Below are positions 36,062-46,015 of a stretch of 64,000 nucleotides of DNA, one piece after another. The position numbers were made by a program, and so were the translations under genes. Within the stretch, counting starts at the first letter, position 1, and each line of letters opens with the position of its first letter. Source of the stretch: Halopseudomonas xiamenensis (GTDB lineage: Bacteria; Pseudomonadota; Gammaproteobacteria; Pseudomonadales; Pseudomonadaceae); assembly GCF_014219065.1 (NCBI RefSeq), contig NZ_JACLGO010000024.1, positions 1 to 64,000 of the forward strand, written 5' to 3'. The notes under the pieces were generated by a model. That model worked only from the letters and a program-made list of their open reading frames with translations, had not been told where the DNA came from and made no database searches.

Positions 36062-36592
36062 ATGCTGCGCTTATTTGTCGGTATCGAATTGCCGGACGTG
36101 GTCAAACAGGCCCTGGCCAAGGTGCGTGAGGCGCATCCCGGGGCCCGTTGGCACCAGCCGGAACAGTTGCACCTGACGTTGAACTTCATTGGTCAGGTGC
36201 ATGAGGAACATGCCCGACGGATGGCCGAGGTGTTGGTGGATGTGCCCGGCCCGCAGTTCGAGTTGAAGGTACAGGGTGTGGGTTACTTTGGTACTCCCGC
36301 GCGACCGCAGGTGCTCTGGGCCGGGGTTGCCGGGACGCCATTGCTCTACCAGTTGCAGCAACGGCTGGAGGCGCGCCTGCTACCGCTCGGGCTGGTGCCG
36401 GATGAGCGTTCCTACACGCCTCACATCACCTTGGCACGAGTTCGGCAAGGCATGCCGTTGCAGGCGTTTCTGCAGCGGCATGCGCAGCTGTCACTGCCGG
36501 CCTTCCCGGTCGACCACATCTGCCTGTTTCTCAGCAGTCGTGGCGACCAGGGCGTGCGCTACGAGGTGCTCCAGCGCTTCAGGTTGCTCTGA
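36062..36592 (+). CDS. thpR: RNA 2',3'-cyclic phosphodiesterase ThpR (2'-5' RNA ligase family)
   Basis: This 2H phosphoesterase has 176 residues. The two catalytic motifs are HLTL (His37) and HITL (about residue 122). MLRLFVGIELPDVVKQAL and FVGQVHEE-like segments fit ThpR. Family members open 2',3'-cyclic phosphates and can join tRNA half-molecules in vitro. ATG 36062 is preferred to ATG 36044 as it gives the family start. Confidence 0.92.
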   Translation: MLRLFVGIELPDVVKQALAKVREAHPGARWHQPEQLHLTLNFIGQVHEEHARRMAEVLVDVPGPQFELKVQGVGYFGTPARPQVLWAGVAGTPLLYQLQQRLEARLLPLGLVPDERSYTPHITLARVRQGMPLQAFLQRHAQLSLPAFPVDHICLFLSSRGDQGVRYEVLQRFRLL

Positions 36593-36601
36593 GCGGAGGA
36601 T

Positions 36602-37783
36602 TCAGTCGCGTGCCAGCGCCAGGGCCACGCCCTGACCGCCGCCGATGCACAGCGTCGCCAGGCCCTTGCGGGCGTCACGGCGCTGCATCTCATGCAGCAA
36701 TGTCACCAGGATGCGACAACCCGAACCGCCGATGGGGTGCCCCAGGGCGATGGCGCCACCATTCACATTGACCTTGTCCAGATCCCAGCGTAGCTCGCTG
36801 GCCACTGCCAGGGCCTGGGCGGCGAAGGCTTCGTTGGCCTCCACCAGGTCCAGTTCCTCGACTTTCCAGCCGGCCTTGCCCAGGCAGCGCTGGGTGGCGC
36901 TGACCGGACCGATACCCATCACCGCCGGGTCCACCCCGGAGCTGGCATAGCCGGCGATCCGGGCCAGTACCGGCAGGCCCAGCTCGCTGGCCTTCTCGGC
37001 GCTCATCAGCATGACGGCGGCGGCGCCATCATTCAGGCTCGAGGCATTCCCGGCGGTGACCGTGCCATCGGCCTTGAATGCCGGGCGCAACCTGCCCAGC
37101 GATTCCAGGGTGGTGGCGGCGCGGGGCTGCTCGTCCTGGTCGATGCTCAGGGGATCACCCTTGCGCTGGGGCACCAGTACCGGAGTGATCTCGGCAGCGA
37201 AGCGCCCAGCCTCCTGGGCGGCCACGGCTTTTTGCTGCGAGGCCAGGGCGAAGGCGTCCTGTTGCGGGCGATTGATCTCGTAGCGCTCGGCCAGATTCTC
37301 GGCGGTAATGCCCATGTGGTAATGGTTGAAGGCGTCCCACAGGCCGTCATTGATCATACTGTCGACCAGTTGGCCGTTGCCCATGCGCTGTCCGGTGCGG
37401 GAAGTCGGCAGCAGGTGCGGCGACAGGCTCATCGACTCCTGCCCACCGGCGATCATGATCTGCGCATCGCCGCAACGGATGGCCTGGGCGGCCAGATGCA
37501 CCGCCTTCAGCCCCGAGCCGCAGACCTTGTTGATGTTCAGCGCCGGAACGCTGTGCGGCAGGCCGGCATGTACCGAGGCCTGGCGGGCAGGGTTCTGCCC
37601 GCAGCCGGCGGTCAATACCTGGCCGAGAATGACCTCGTCCACACTGGCCGGATCGATTCCGGTCTGGTCGAGCAGAGCCCGGATGACGGTTGCGCCCAAC
37701 TGATGGGCGGGAACGCCGGCGAACTGGCCACCGAAACTGCCGATGGCAGTTCGGGTGGCAGCCACAATCACGACCTCATGCAT
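36602..37783 (-). CDS. Acetyl-CoA C-acetyltransferase (thiolase)
   Basis: This biosynthetic-type thiolase condenses two acetyl-CoA to acetoacetyl-CoA or runs in the degradative direction. The 393-residue protein has the acylated Cys88 in [13 protein letters not shown], the [13 protein letters not shown] motif, NEAFAAQ, the catalytic His in [13 protein letters not shown] and the deprotonating Cys. No beta-hydroxyacyl-CoA dehydrogenase partner or PHB gene is adjacent. The neighbour acs on the same strand produces acetyl-CoA, but the 73-bp gap leaves co-transcription open. Confidence 0.93.
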   Translation of the reverse strand: MHEVVIVAATRTAIGSFGGQFAGVPAHQLGATVIRALLDQTGIDPASVDEVILGQVLTAGCGQNPARQASVHAGLPHSVPALNINKVCGSGLKAVHLAAQAIRCGDAQIMIAGGQESMSLSPHLLPTSRTGQRMGNGQLVDSMINDGLWDAFNHYHMGITAENLAERYEINRPQQDAFALASQQKAVAAQEAGRFAAEITPVLVPQRKGDPLSIDQDEQPRAATTLESLGRLRPAFKADGTVTAGNASSLNDGAAAVMLMSAEKASELGLPVLARIAGYASSGVDPAVMGIGPVSATQRCLGKAGWKVEELDLVEANEAFAAQALAVASELRWDLDKVNVNGGAIALGHPIGGSGCRILVTLLHEMQRRDARKGLATLCIGGGQGVALALARD

Positions 37784-37856
37784 GCACGCTACCTCTGTTG
37801 TTGTCCTGAGAACGGCAAGAATAGAGGTCTCGCCTGGATTGGACAATCACCTTCGA

Positions 37857-39800
<1,944 letters not shown>

Positions 39801-39933
39801 GGATCTTCCTCTGTTGTTATTGTCGGGCTCATGGGGCCTGAGGTTATACAGGTCACTGGCTGGCTACATCACAAGATTTGACTAGAAGGGAAGGTAATTC
39901 AACCCTGCTTTGGTCGGATATGAAAGGGTACCT

Positions 39934-39956
39934 TGGCCGGTAGCGGGTACCGGCCA
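39934..39956. terminator. Hairpin between panC and acs
   Basis: TGGCCGGTA-GCGGG-TACCGGCCA is a perfect 9-bp stem just after the panC stop. It lacks a clear U run on the minus strand, so it could be a weak terminator separating the pan genes from acs. Confidence 0.5.
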
Positions 39957-39963
39957 GGGGGGA

Positions 39964-40815
39964 TCAGGCGAGGCTGAAGCGCAGGTTGTCGATCAGGCGG
40001 GTGGTGCCGAGGAAGGCCGCGGCGAGTGCGACCATGTCCTGCGTCTGACTGGTTGCCGGTTGCAGGGTGTTGGCGTCGCGCAGGTCCAGGTAGTCGGGCC
40101 TGAAGCCGGCCTCGGTGAGAATGATCCGTGCTTCCTCGATTACTGCGGCGAAGTCGCGGCGCCCGCTGCTGAGTTGCTCGCGGATGTGTTGCAGGGTCTG
40201 GTACAGGCGCGGCGCGCTGCGGCGCTGGGCCTCGTCCAGGTAGCCATTGCGCGAGGATAGCGCCAGGCCGTCGTCGGCACGCACTATCGGTGCGCCCATG
40301 ATCTGTGCCGGCAGGCACAGGTCATGGGCCATCTTGCGGATCACCGCCAGTTGCTGGAAATCCTTCTCGCCGAACACCGCCAGGTCGGGTTGGACGATGT
40401 TCAGCAGCTTGCTGACCACAGTGGAAACACCATCGAAATGCCCCGGCCGACTAGCACCGCACAGGCCCTCGGAGACCACCGGCACACTGACCAGGGTGTG
40501 GCCATCCATGCCTTCGGGGTACATTTCATTGACACTGGGCGCGAACACCATGTGCGCGCCGGCATCCAGCAGTTTGCGCTGATCCTCGGCCAGGGTGCGC
40601 GGGTAGCTGTCCAGGTCCTCGTTGGGGCCGAACTGCAGCGGGTTGACGAAGATGCTCACCACCACGTAATCGGTGCGTTGCAGGGCCTTTTCCACCAGGG
40701 CGATATGCCCGGCGTGCAGGTTGCCCATGGTTGGCACCAGGCCAATGCGCTTGTTTTCCTGACGGGCGCGCGCCAGCGCAGCGCGCAGCTGCGCAATCGA
40801 ATGCAATGTGTTCAT
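39964..40815 (-). CDS. panC: Pantothenate synthetase
   Basis: PanC joins pantoate and beta-alanine with ATP, the last step of pantothenate synthesis. The 283-residue protein has the nucleotide motif [21 protein letters not shown] (HxGH), [37 protein letters not shown] and [18 protein letters not shown] (KMSKS-like SSRN). It starts 4 bp after panB. panD, needed to make beta-alanine, is not next to it. Confidence 0.98.
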   Translation of the reverse strand: MNTLHSIAQLRAALARARQENKRIGLVPTMGNLHAGHIALVEKALQRTDYVVVSIFVNPLQFGPNEDLDSYPRTLAEDQRKLLDAGAHMVFAPSVNEMYPEGMDGHTLVSVPVVSEGLCGASRPGHFDGVSTVVSKLLNIVQPDLAVFGEKDFQQLAVIRKMAHDLCLPAQIMGAPIVRADDGLALSSRNGYLDEAQRRSAPRLYQTLQHIREQLSSGRRDFAAVIEEARIILTEAGFRPDYLDLRDANTLQPATSQTQDMVALAAAFLGTTRLIDNLRFSLA

Positions 40816-40819
40816 CGGC

Positions 40820-41614
40820 TCAGAACTCGTGCTCGGCGGCGGGGAACTCGACGGCCTTGACTGCGCTGACGTAGGCGGCGATGGCAGAGGCGATATCCGG
40901 CTGGCCGGCCATGAAGTTCTTCACGAAGCGCGGCAGGCGGCCACTGATCGACAGGCCGAGCATGTCATGCACCACCAGCACCTGGCCATCGGTGCCACTG
41001 CCGGCACCGATGCCGATCACCGGAATGCTCACCGCCTGGGTGATCGCGTTGGCCAGCTCGCTGGGTACGCATTCCAGCAGCAGCATGGCGGCACCGGCCG
41101 CTTCCAGGGCGATGGCATCTTCGAGCATGGCTTCGGCCTGATCCTGCTCGCGCCCCTGGACCTTGTAGCCACCGAGCACATTGACGGTCTGCGGGGTCAG
41201 GCCCATGTGCACGCACACCGGAATGCCGTTGCGGGTCAGGGTGGTGGTGATGTCGCTCAGCCAGCGGCCGCCTTCCAGTTTGAGCACGTGGGCACCGGCC
41301 TGCATCAGCCGTGCGCTGTTGAGCATGGCCTGGTCCAGGGTGGCGTAGGACATGAACGGCAGGTCCGCCATGATCAGCGCCCCACGGTTGCCGCGCTTGA
41401 CCGCTGCGGTGTGGTAGGCCATCTCCTCGACGGTCACCGGCAGGGTGCTGTCGTGCCCCTGAAGGACCATTCCCAGGGAGTCACCAATCAACAGCACTTC
41501 CACTCCGGCGGTACTTTCCAGATGGGCGAAGGTGGCGTCATACGCTGTCAGGCAGGCGAATTTCTCACCGCTCTGTTTGAGCTTGTTCAGCGTGGTCACG
41601 GTAATGTCAGGCAT
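40820..41614 (-). CDS. panB: 3-methyl-2-oxobutanoate hydroxymethyltransferase
   Basis: PanB transfers a hydroxymethyl group from methylene-tetrahydrofolate to ketoisovalerate, giving ketopantoate. The 264-residue TIM barrel has [61 protein letters not shown] and the [17 protein letters not shown] signature. It needs folate, which links it functionally to the upstream folK. Confidence 0.98.
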   Translation of the reverse strand: MPDITVTTLNKLKQSGEKFACLTAYDATFAHLESTAGVEVLLIGDSLGMVLQGHDSTLPVTVEEMAYHTAAVKRGNRGALIMADLPFMSYATLDQAMLNSARLMQAGAHVLKLEGGRWLSDITTTLTRNGIPVCVHMGLTPQTVNVLGGYKVQGREQDQAEAMLEDAIALEAAGAAMLLLECVPSELANAITQAVSIPVIGIGAGSGTDGQVLVVHDMLGLSISGRLPRFVKNFMAGQPDIASAIAAYVSAVKAVEFPAAEHEF

Positions 41615-41765
41615 GGCAGATTCCAGTAGTTCGGCCTTCGAGAGGCAACATGGCTGTGATCGGCAGGCAGGCGGACTGTCTGTCGCTCCGATTGCTCAGG
41701 TTGATAACAGCCTCAGCAGTATAGTCTTCCTGACTTGAACGATGATGCTCCAGAAAATACATGTC

Positions 41766-42266
41766 TCAACCCTGTCCAGCGGTACCTGGCAGGCGTTCCA
41801 GCCCGCTGGGCGGGCAGGCCTGCAGCAGCTGCTGTAGCGGTGTGCCATCAGGCATGGTCAGATCCGCTGCCAATTCTGCCAGCGGATACAGTACAAAGGA
41901 ACGGGCATGCATATGATAATGCGGTACCTGCAGGCGCGGCGTATCGATAATCCGGTCGGCGTATAGCAGCAGATCAAGATCCAGAATGCGTGGCCCCCAG
42001 CGTTCGGCCTTGCGTACCCGGCCGCTGCGCTGCTCGATGTCCTGTAATGCATCGAGCAGTGCCTCGGGTTCCAGCTGGGTGTCGAGCATGGCCACCGCAT
42101 TGATGAACGCCGGCTGGTCCTGCGGCCCCAGCGGTGCGCTGCGGTACAGTGACGAGCAGGCCAGCAGTCGTGATTGCGGTAGCGCCCGTAGCTCGGCACA
42201 GGCCTTGGTGACCTGGACCGCCGGATCGGCCTGGTTGCTGCCCAGGGCGATGAAGCAACGCTGCAT
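41766..42266 (-). CDS. folK: 2-amino-4-hydroxy-6-hydroxymethyldihydropteridine pyrophosphokinase
   Basis: FolK activates hydroxymethyldihydropterin with ATP for FolP (at 20944-21801). The 166-residue protein has CFIALGSNQADPAVQV, the SLYRSAPLGPQDQPAFINAVAML loop and the metal-binding signature RWGPRILDLDLLLYADRII, then VPHYHMHARSFVLYPLAELA. It is coupled to pcnB by a one-base stop/start overlap (TAATG). Confidence 0.97.
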   Translation of the reverse strand: MQRCFIALGSNQADPAVQVTKACAELRALPQSRLLACSSLYRSAPLGPQDQPAFINAVAMLDTQLEPEALLDALQDIEQRSGRVRKAERWGPRILDLDLLLYADRIIDTPRLQVPHYHMHARSFVLYPLAELAADLTMPDGTPLQQLLQACPPSGLERLPGTAGQG

Positions 42267-43642
42267 TACTGCTGGGCTCCACCGCCGGGTTTGCGTTTGC
42301 GCCGTTGGCGCGAGCGCTTGGCAGCCGGTTCGCCGCTGCTCAGTTGCTGGATCATGCGGCGGCGTTCATCGGCACCGACTTCCTGGTAGCGAGTCCACCA
42401 GCGGCCCAGGCCACCGGTGTCCTCGCCAGCGGCTTCACGCAGCAGCAGGAAGTCGTAGGCGGCACGGAAGCGCGGATGCTCCAGCAGTTGGTCGGCGCGT
42501 CGGCCATTGCGCCGTTCCAGGCGGGGTTGCATGTCCCAGATTTCCCGTAGCGGCAGGCTGAAACGCTTGGGAATGGCAGTATGCCGGCACTGTTCGGCCA
42601 GCAGCTCATGGGCTGCTTGCTGCTGCGCGGGAATCGTCGGGATACCCTGCTGCTCCAGCTCGCGGGTGCGTTGCGGCAGGGCCGGCCAGAGCAGGGCGGC
42701 GAACAGGAACGCCGGCGTTACCGGGCGCTCTTCGCGGATACGCTCGTCGGTGTTGCGCAGGGCCTGGCGAACCAGTTTCAGGGTGTAGTCCGGCTGCTCG
42801 TCGATGGCCTCGTCGGTATCGGGGAACAGCGGCGCGAACAGATCATATTCCAGCAGCAGGTCGAAGGTGCGTTCACCCTGGCCGCTGAGCAGAAGTTTCA
42901 TCACTTCGTCGAACAGGCGCGCTGCCGGTATGTCGTACAGCAGCTCGGCCAGCTCCTCGATGGGCGCGGCGGTGTGCGGCTCGATCTCGAAATCCAGCTT
43001 GGCGGCAAAGCGCACGGCGCGCAGCATGCGCACCGGGTCTTCCTGGTAGCGCTGCACCGGGTCGCCGATCAGGCGTACGCGGGCGTTGCGGATATCCTGC
43101 ACGCCGTTGGCGTAATCATGGATATTGCCGGTGCACACATCGTAGTACAGCGCATTGATGGTGAAGTCGCGCCGTTGGGCATCCTGTTCCAGGTTGCCAT
43201 ACACGTTGTCACGCAGCAGGCGGCCGGATTCGCTCTGCAGCGACTGCTCGCGGCCCAGGTCGCTGTCGTTGCCATCGGCATGGCCGGCGCGGAAGGTCGC
43301 CACCTCGATGATCTCGCGGCCAAAATACACGTGGGCGAGCTTGAAGCGCCGGCCGATCAGGCGGCAGTTGCGAAAGGTGGCGCGCACCTGTTCGGGGGTG
43401 GCGCTGGTGGCCACATCGTAATCCTTCGGATCGAGCCCGAGCAGCAGGTCGCGGACGCAACCGCCGACGGCGAACGCCTGGTAGCCGGCCTGCTGCAGGC
43501 GCTCGACCACGGTCACCGCATTGCGGCTGATCTGGCTGCGCTTGAGAGCATGCTGGTTGGCAGGGATTATCGCAGGCGTGGTACGCCTGTGGGCGGGACG
43601 CCCGAAAGGAGAGGGAATCTTTTTCAGTAGCTTGCGAATCAT
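42266..43642 (-). CDS. pcnB: Poly(A) polymerase I
   Basis: PcnB adds poly(A) tails to RNA 3' ends and so promotes decay. The 458-residue protein has the nucleotidyltransferase head AFAVGGCVRDLLLGLDPKDYDVATSA (catalytic DxD), RDFTINALYYD, ARVRLIGDPVQRYQEDPVRMLRAVRFAAKL and a basic C-terminal tail (AAKRSRQRRKRKPGG). ATG 43642 (MIRKLLKKIPSPFG) is the likely start; the open frame extends about 50 codons further without similarity. It lies downstream of crcZ, as in other pseudomonads. Confidence 0.95.
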   Translation of the reverse strand: MIRKLLKKIPSPFGRPAHRRTTPAIIPANQHALKRSQISRNAVTVVERLQQAGYQAFAVGGCVRDLLLGLDPKDYDVATSATPEQVRATFRNCRLIGRRFKLAHVYFGREIIEVATFRAGHADGNDSDLGREQSLQSESGRLLRDNVYGNLEQDAQRRDFTINALYYDVCTGNIHDYANGVQDIRNARVRLIGDPVQRYQEDPVRMLRAVRFAAKLDFEIEPHTAAPIEELAELLYDIPAARLFDEVMKLLLSGQGERTFDLLLEYDLFAPLFPDTDEAIDEQPDYTLKLVRQALRNTDERIREERPVTPAFLFAALLWPALPQRTRELEQQGIPTIPAQQQAAHELLAEQCRHTAIPKRFSLPLREIWDMQPRLERRNGRRADQLLEHPRFRAAYDFLLLREAAGEDTGGLGRWWTRYQEVGADERRRMIQQLSSGEPAAKRSRQRRKRKPGGGAQQ

Positions 43643-43967
43643 ATGAGCGGGTAGTCCACCGGCGTATCCAACCCCAGGGCCTGTGAGCCCGGGAAAATGG
43701 CGGCCCAGGTGCAGCCGGGAATCCTGCCGGTCATGCGCATCTACTATCGTACATGCTGCTGGATCGCTGGATTCGCCTATGTCCCTGGCTGGGTACACTT
43801 TACCGAGGCTTCAGGAAGCCGAAGTTAACATGCATGAAGGTCATGGGCAAAGCACTGGATAGACACGCGTTCGGGTTCGAATACAGTGTTGCCTGTATCA
43901 ACAAGCGCACATTCTAGCGTGAATGACCGGGGAAGTGTAAGGAAGGTGAGGCCGGAGGGGAAAGCTC
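43643..43967. other. Region between crcZ and pcnB, no gene seen
   Basis: This stretch of about 325 bp separates the crcZ 3' region from pcnB. It presumably contains the pcnB promoter and 5' leader and possibly the true 3' end of crcZ. I see no supported ORF, tRNA or clear terminator in it. Confidence 0.4.
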
Positions 43968-44332
43968 AAGGGGAGTATTCACTCCCCCTAATGGTTTTTG
44001 TTTTTATTTTCTGAGCTGTTTCTTGTTCTTTTGGGCTGGGTGACAGTGCCACCCCGTTAAACCCATCCCGGGTTGCCTAAAGCAAGCGGATTGCTTTGGA
44101 CGCTCAGGAGACAGCAGTGGCCAGACTTGGCATCGGGATCGGTAGGTTGCTTGGGCAACTTTTATTCTTCTCTGTGCCCTTTCGGGCATCCCGTCGAACA
44201 GATCGTTCGCTTGCTGTGTTCCCATTCTCCAAAAAAATCAGTTTGCTGCACTCGCACGTTTTGTTCTTGTTAGGTGTGGAGCTGAATCTTGTTTTTGTTA
44301 TGGGGTCTTGCTGGTTTTTATTCTTGTTGTGT
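43968..44332 (-). ncRNA. crcZ: CrcZ small RNA (Hfq/Crc-sequestering)
   Basis: CrcZ titrates Hfq (with Crc) off target mRNAs and so relieves catabolite repression. The A/T-rich, non-coding stretch lies between cbrB and pcnB on the minus strand, exactly where crcZ lies in Pseudomonas. It starts about 12 nt after a sigma-54 promoter with CbrB-type sites upstream. The RNA would carry six A-rich AANAANAA-type motifs (plus-strand positions 44313-44330, 44287-44300, 44258-44272, 44157-44172, 44017-44032, 43993-44010), the known Hfq/Crc landing sites. A 7-bp hairpin GGGGAGT/ACTCCCC (43970-43987) lies near the presumed 3' end, which is uncertain as no U run follows. Confidence 0.88.
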
Positions 44333-44340
44333 CTGTAATA

Positions 44341-44357
44341 AAGCATTTGCCGTGCCA
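44341..44357 (-). promoter_or_regulatory. Sigma-54 promoter of crcZ
   Basis: The minus strand reads TGGCACGGCAAATGCTT, with the -24 GG and -12 GC separated by exactly 10 nt as required for RpoN. The match to TGGCACG-N4-TTGCW is good except for A in place of T before TGC. It predicts a transcript start at about 44332. Confidence 0.82.
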
Positions 44358-44430
44358 TGTTTCTAATTTGCTTTAAAAACAATGACTTGGTGTTTTTTGT
44401 GGATTGGTGGACGAGGCGGGAGGGAGGGGG

Positions 44431-44514
44431 TGTTACCGTACGCCTCGTTAAAGTGTTACCTCATTTGGACTAGGGGTAACACTTTTCTCCCTGGGGTGTG
44501 GGTAACAGGTAACA
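44431..44514 (-). promoter_or_regulatory. CbrB enhancer sites upstream of crcZ
   Basis: Five TGTTAC/GTAACA half-sites occur at 44431-44436, 44454-44459, 44476-44481, 44502-44507 and 44509-44514. The central pair forms a long palindrome AAAGTGTTACC...GGGTAACACTTT. TGTTAC/GTAACA repeats are the reported CbrB recognition elements, and they sit 75-160 bp upstream of the sigma-54 promoter, a normal enhancer distance. Confidence 0.8.
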
Positions 44515-44570
44515 CTTGTTGTCGGGCGGTCCCCCCGGCAACGGCCCTCGGTGTGGAGGGCCGGCAGTGT

Positions 44571-45983
44571 TCAGGAGTTGGCGGTCTTCTTGCGCGGGAT
44601 GCCCAGGCGCTGGCGGCGTTCCCAAAGGCACTTGCGACTGATGCCGAGCTTGTTAGCCAGCTCGGTTTCGGTCATGTGTTCCTGGTGTTCAAGCACGAAG
44701 TGCTGGAAGTAGTCCTCCAGCGACAGGTTCTCCGCCGGTTCGCTGCTGACGGTATCCGGGCTGCGCATGGATTCCAGGGCGCTGGTGGCGTGCGAGGTAC
44801 GTTCCTGTTCGATATCCGGTTCGATCCCCAGCAGATCGGTGGATATCTCATCCTCGTCGCAGAGGATGGCGGCCCGCTCGATGGCGTTTTCCAGTTCGCG
44901 CACGTTGCCGGGCCACTGGTAGTGACGGATCGACTCGGCTGCCTCGCGACTGAAGTGCAGTGTCGGGGTGTTCATGTTGCGGCCAATGCTTGCCAGCAGC
45001 GCCTCGGCGATGAGCATGACGTCATCGTCGCGCTCGCGCAGTGGCGGCAGGCGCAGTTCGATCACGTTGAGACGGTAGTACAGATCCTCGCGGAACAGGC
45101 CCTGGCGAGCCATGCTCTTGAGGTCACGGTGGGTCGCTGCGACCAGCCGTACGTCGACCTTCTGCGACTGGATCGAGCCGACTCGGCGGATTTCGCTTTC
45201 CTGCAGTACGCGCAGCAGGCGTGCCTGGGCCTCCAGCGGCAGCTCGCCGATCTCGTCGAGGAACAGGGTGCCCCCATTGGCGGCCTCGACCAGGCCGGTG
45301 CGGCCGGCCACCGCACCGGTGAAGGCGCCCTTTTCATGGCCGAACAGTTCGGACTCAATCAGGGTTTCCGGAATCGCCGCGCAGTTGACCGAGATCATCG
45401 GCGCATGGGCCCGTGGCGAGTTCTCATGCAGGGCGCGGGCTACCAGCTCCTTGCCGGTGCCTGATTCGCCGCGGATCAGCACCGTGGACATGGTCGGGGC
45501 GACCTTGCGGATGCGCTTGAACAGCGTGAGCATCGCCGGACTGGCACCGATGATGCCCATGTCCTGGCTGTCGGACTGCTCGGCGTGGTATTCGGGCGGT
45601 GCTGCCGGCTGGTCCTTGGCCTGTCTGCGCTGCTGGCTCGCCTCGATGATGCGTGCCACGGTCTGCAGCATTTCCTCATGGTCGAAGGGCTTGGCTATGT
45701 AGTCCACTGCGCCGAGCTTCATCGAGTCCACCGCCGAGCGCAGGCTGGCGTAGCTGGTCATGATCAGCACCGGGGTGTTTTCCGCCCGGCGGATCAACTC
45801 GGTCCCGGGCTCGCCGGGCAGGCGCAGGTCACTGATGATCAGGTCGAACTGGTCCAGGTCGTACTTTTCCACGGCTTCGTGAACGGCGCCAGCCTCGCTG
45901 ACCTGGTACTGGTGGCGTTCCAGCAGCCGTCGTAACGCGGAGCGGATGATGGGTTCGTCTTCAACAACCAGAATATGCGACAT
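44571..45983 (-). CDS. cbrB: Sigma-54-dependent response regulator CbrB
   Basis: CbrB is the NtrC-type activator that drives crcZ and thus carbon/nitrogen utilisation hierarchy. The 470-residue protein has a receiver domain (MSHILVVEDEP; phospho-acceptor Asp52 in IISDLRLPG), an AAA+ domain with Walker A GESGTGKE, the sigma-54 contact loop GAFTGA and Walker B GGTLFLDEIGELP. A Fis-type HTH at the C-terminus (TETELANKLGISRKCLWERRQRL) binds DNA. ATG 45983 has a strong AGAGGTAG SD; an upstream ATG at 46019 would overlap cbrA. Confidence 0.97.
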   Translation of the reverse strand: MSHILVVEDEPIIRSALRRLLERHQYQVSEAGAVHEAVEKYDLDQFDLIISDLRLPGEPGTELIRRAENTPVLIMTSYASLRSAVDSMKLGAVDYIAKPFDHEEMLQTVARIIEASQQRRQAKDQPAAPPEYHAEQSDSQDMGIIGASPAMLTLFKRIRKVAPTMSTVLIRGESGTGKELVARALHENSPRAHAPMISVNCAAIPETLIESELFGHEKGAFTGAVAGRTGLVEAANGGTLFLDEIGELPLEAQARLLRVLQESEIRRVGSIQSQKVDVRLVAATHRDLKSMARQGLFREDLYYRLNVIELRLPPLRERDDDVMLIAEALLASIGRNMNTPTLHFSREAAESIRHYQWPGNVRELENAIERAAILCDEDEISTDLLGIEPDIEQERTSHATSALESMRSPDTVSSEPAENLSLEDYFQHFVLEHQEHMTETELANKLGISRKCLWERRQRLGIPRKKTANS

Positions 45984-46015
45984 ATCTACCTCTTGCGGTG
46001 ACCGTCCGACATCCA

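Noticed and set aside
43970..44010. Plus-strand intrinsic terminator (GGGGAGT/ACTCCCC followed by a T-rich tract)
   Set aside because: No plus-strand gene ends there; the T-rich tract is the complement of crcZ A-rich motifs. The hairpin is kept only as a possible crcZ 3' structure.
44004..44382. Short minus-strand open frames in the A/T-rich region (including MFLKQIRNMARQMLYYRHNK...)
   Set aside because: They lie within crcZ and its promoter; Asn/Lys-rich content comes from the A-rich Hfq motifs, and there is no SD or similarity.
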